Shown here one piece after another: positions 11,360-12,969 of a DNA stretch of 12,969 nt. The position numbers and the translations under genes are program-made. The notes under the pieces were generated by a model. It did not search any database. It was not told where the DNA came from and saw only the letters and a list, made by a program, of their open reading frames with translations. Location: positions 1 to 12,969 of the forward strand of contig JBBRPC010000092.1 of the NCBI GenBank assembly GCA_038228615.1, given 5' to 3'. This DNA is from F1-120-MAGs023 sp038228615. Lineage in GTDB: Bacteria > Actinomycetota > Acidimicrobiia > IMCC26256 > PALSA-610. The number at the start of each line of letters is the position of its first letter. The first letter of the stretch is position 1.

Positions 11360-12969
11360 ATGGCGACGAACAAGGTGCCTCATCCGCTTTCGATGCTGTC
11401 GGCAGACGAAATCACCGCGACGGTCGCGGCGATTCATGCCGCGCACGAACTCCCAGAGGGGACGCTGTTTTCGCATGTTGTGCTCGACGAACCCTCGAAG
11501 GAGTTCCTCAGCTCATGGAAACCCGGCGAGCCATTTGATCGAGTAACTCGGGCTCTATTGGTTCCGGGACCATCACTCGACCTCATCGAGGCGCGCGTGT
11601 CGTTGGACGCCGGTGCCATCATTGAGTGGCGCACGGTTGAGGGGATGCGTCCGGCGCTGACGATGCATGAATCGGCGAACGCGATCTTCACGACAAAAGT
11701 TCATCCTGAGTACCTCGCTGCGTTGACCAAGCGCGGCATCAGCGACATTGACAATGTTCAAATTGATCCATGGCCGGCCGGCGTCTTTGGATACACCGCG
11801 GAAGCGGGACGACGCATCGCTCGGTGTATTTCGTTCGTGCGGGAGTTCCCAACAGATAACGGATATGCGCGACCTATTGAGGGGTTGATCGTCCATTTCG
11901 ATCTTGGTCGCAATGAAGTCATCGAAGTTATCGATCATGGCGTTGTCCCAATTCCACAACAGCATGCTCGCTACGGCGCCGACGACCACGCGCCCTTGCG
12001 GACCGATCTCAAACCGATTTCTATAACTCAACCCGATGGGCCGAGTTTTGCCGTCGATGGAAATCGGATCGACTGGCAAAAATGGTCGCTCCGAATCGGA
12101 TTCGACCCGTACGAAGGACTCACGCTCCATCAGGTTGCGTACGAGGGTCGATCGATCTTGCATCGAGCATCGATCACCGAAATGGTGGTCCCGTACGGCG
12201 ACCCTGGCGAGATGCACGGCTGGAAAAATGCGTTCGACGCGGGGGAGTGGGGTCTTGGACGGATGACGCAGCCGTTGACGCTTGGCTGTGACTGTCTTGG
12301 CGAAATCCACTACTTCGACGCAACGTTGGCGAGTGAACACGGCCACGCGTGGACGATCAGCAATGCAATTTGCATGCACGAAGAAGATTACGGAATCCAA
12401 TGGAAACATGTTGACCTCATGACTGGTATTCACGAGGTCAGGCGTTCGCGACGTCTTGTGATCAGCTTCATCAGCACGGTCGGCAACTATGAATACGGAT
12501 TCTTTTGGTATCTCTATTTGGACGGCAATATTCAACTCGAAGTCAAACTCACCGGGATTCTTTCTGTCGGCGCGATCGCGCCGGGGACTGGGCCAGGCGA
12601 ATACGGCGTTGAGGTCGCCCCCGGTGTCTACGCGCCCTTTCATCAACACTTGTTTTGCAGCCGTCTCGATTTTGATCTCGAGGGTGAGGCGAACCGGGTA
12701 TATGAAGTCGAATCGGAGGTTGTCCCGGTTGGCGACGCGAACCCGTGGAGCAACGCGTTTCGCGCGCGCAAGACGCTGCTTGCGACAGAACTCGGTGCTC
12801 AGCGCGACACGAACAGCGCGACGTCGCGTTGTTGGCGAGTTGAAAACGACGCGGTGCGCAACGGGCTCGGCAATCCTGTTGCGTTCAAGCTGATACCGAC
12901 GATGAGTACACCGACGATGCTTGCGCATCCCGAATCGTCGGTTGGTCGGCGCGCTGGCTTTGCCCGGCA
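11360..12969 (+). CDS. Copper amine oxidase (primary-amine oxidase), C-terminus cut off by the window edge
   Basis: The frame from ATG 11360 stays open for about 536 codons to the window edge. The enzyme oxidises primary amines to aldehydes, ammonia and hydrogen peroxide, using copper and a topaquinone made from its own tyrosine. N-terminal domains (HPLSMLSADEITATVAAI, TLFSHVVLDEPSKEF) match the family. The catalytic base is Asp293 in AFDAGEWGLG. The topaquinone precursor is Tyr377 in TVGNYEYGF, and two copper ligands are His428 and His430 in HQHLF. The spacing is nearly that of the Arthrobacter globiformis enzyme (D298, Y382, H431, H433). The third copper histidine and about 100 residues lie beyond the window. 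An in-frame GTG at 11351 is an alternative start. No signal peptide is seen, so it is cytoplasmic as in other actinobacteria. A long antisense frame over this gene is a shadow. Confidence 0.95.
   Translation, partial: MATNKVPHPLSMLSADEITATVAAIHAAHELPEGTLFSHVVLDEPSKEFLSSWKPGEPFDRVTRALLVPGPSLDLIEARVSLDAGAIIEWRTVEGMRPALTMHESANAIFTTKVHPEYLAALTKRGISDIDNVQIDPWPAGVFGYTAEAGRRIARCISFVREFPTDNGYARPIEGLIVHFDLGRNEVIEVIDHGVVPIPQQHARYGADDHAPLRTDLKPISITQPDGPSFAVDGNRIDWQKWSLRIGFDPYEGLTLHQVAYEGRSILHRASITEMVVPYGDPGEMHGWKNAFDAGEWGLGRMTQPLTLGCDCLGEIHYFDATLASEHGHAWTISNAICMHEEDYGIQWKHVDLMTGIHEVRRSRRLVISFISTVGNYEYGFFWYLYLDGNIQLEVKLTGILSVGAIAPGTGPGEYGVEVAPGVYAPFHQHLFCSRLDFDLEGEANRVYEVESEVVPVGDANPWSNAFRARKTLLATELGAQRDTNSATSRCWRVENDAVRNGLGNPVAFKLIPTMSTPTMLAHPESSVGRRAGFAR

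Noticed and set aside
11573..12928. A 451-codon open frame on the minus strand
   Set aside because: It is antisense to the copper amine oxidase, whose TPQ, base and copper motifs are intact. Its protein has no recognisable domain and an Arg/Asp-rich shadow composition.

Overview
The window looks like a chromosomal segment from a moderately GC-rich actinobacterium. The clues are actinobacterial GAAC-N4-GTTC LexA operators, frequent TTG/GTG starts, a class II (B12-dependent) ribonucleotide reductase next to nrdR and lexA, and a LysM protein divergent from lexA. The lexA / LysM / nrdR order matches Mycobacterium (Rv2720-Rv2719c-Rv2718c) and Corynebacterium (lexA-divS-nrdR). The nrdR-nrdJ pair matches Streptomyces. 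A lineage such as Acidimicrobiia is possible, but the sequence does not prove it.

Left third (1-5424): DNA damage and dNTP supply. An unidentified protein runs off the left edge just downstream of lexA, on the minus strand. lexA is divergent from a small membrane-anchored LysM protein, which is the likely SOS cell-division inhibitor (YneA/DivS/Rv2719c type). Their intergenic region holds one perfect and three one-mismatch LexA boxes. The LysM gene carries two tandem repeats: three 18-bp units each ending in ATG, and seven 15-bp units encoding ATRVP-like pentapeptides. nrdR follows, then a 333-bp gap with a good promoter, a 24-bp palindrome whose core resembles an NrdR box, and a C/A-rich, G-poor leader in front of nrdJ.

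Middle (5421-8538): a minus-strand pair, a DHA3-like MFS exporter followed by a secreted GH43-family glycosidase. The glycosidase stop codon overlaps the nrdJ stop codon tail to tail. Upstream of the exporter lies a region of about 500 bp with a 21-codon ORF behind a strong Shine-Dalgarno sequence, several inverted repeats including an 11-bp perfect one, and a Rho-independent terminator belonging to the next gene.

Right third (8539-12969): a minus-strand pair of a winged-helix/DUF2087 regulator and a PAS-PAS histidine kinase of the HisKA_3 (NarX/DegS) type with no response regulator in view. On the plus strand are a PIG-L/LmbE-type zinc deacetylase and a copper amine oxidase that runs off the right edge with its TPQ tyrosine, catalytic Asp and two of three copper histidines visible.

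No tRNA, rRNA, CRISPR array, IS element or phage gene was seen. Most genes belong to known families. The less explained parts are regulatory: the SOS intergenic region and its repeats, the nrdJ leader, and the leader region of the MFS exporter.
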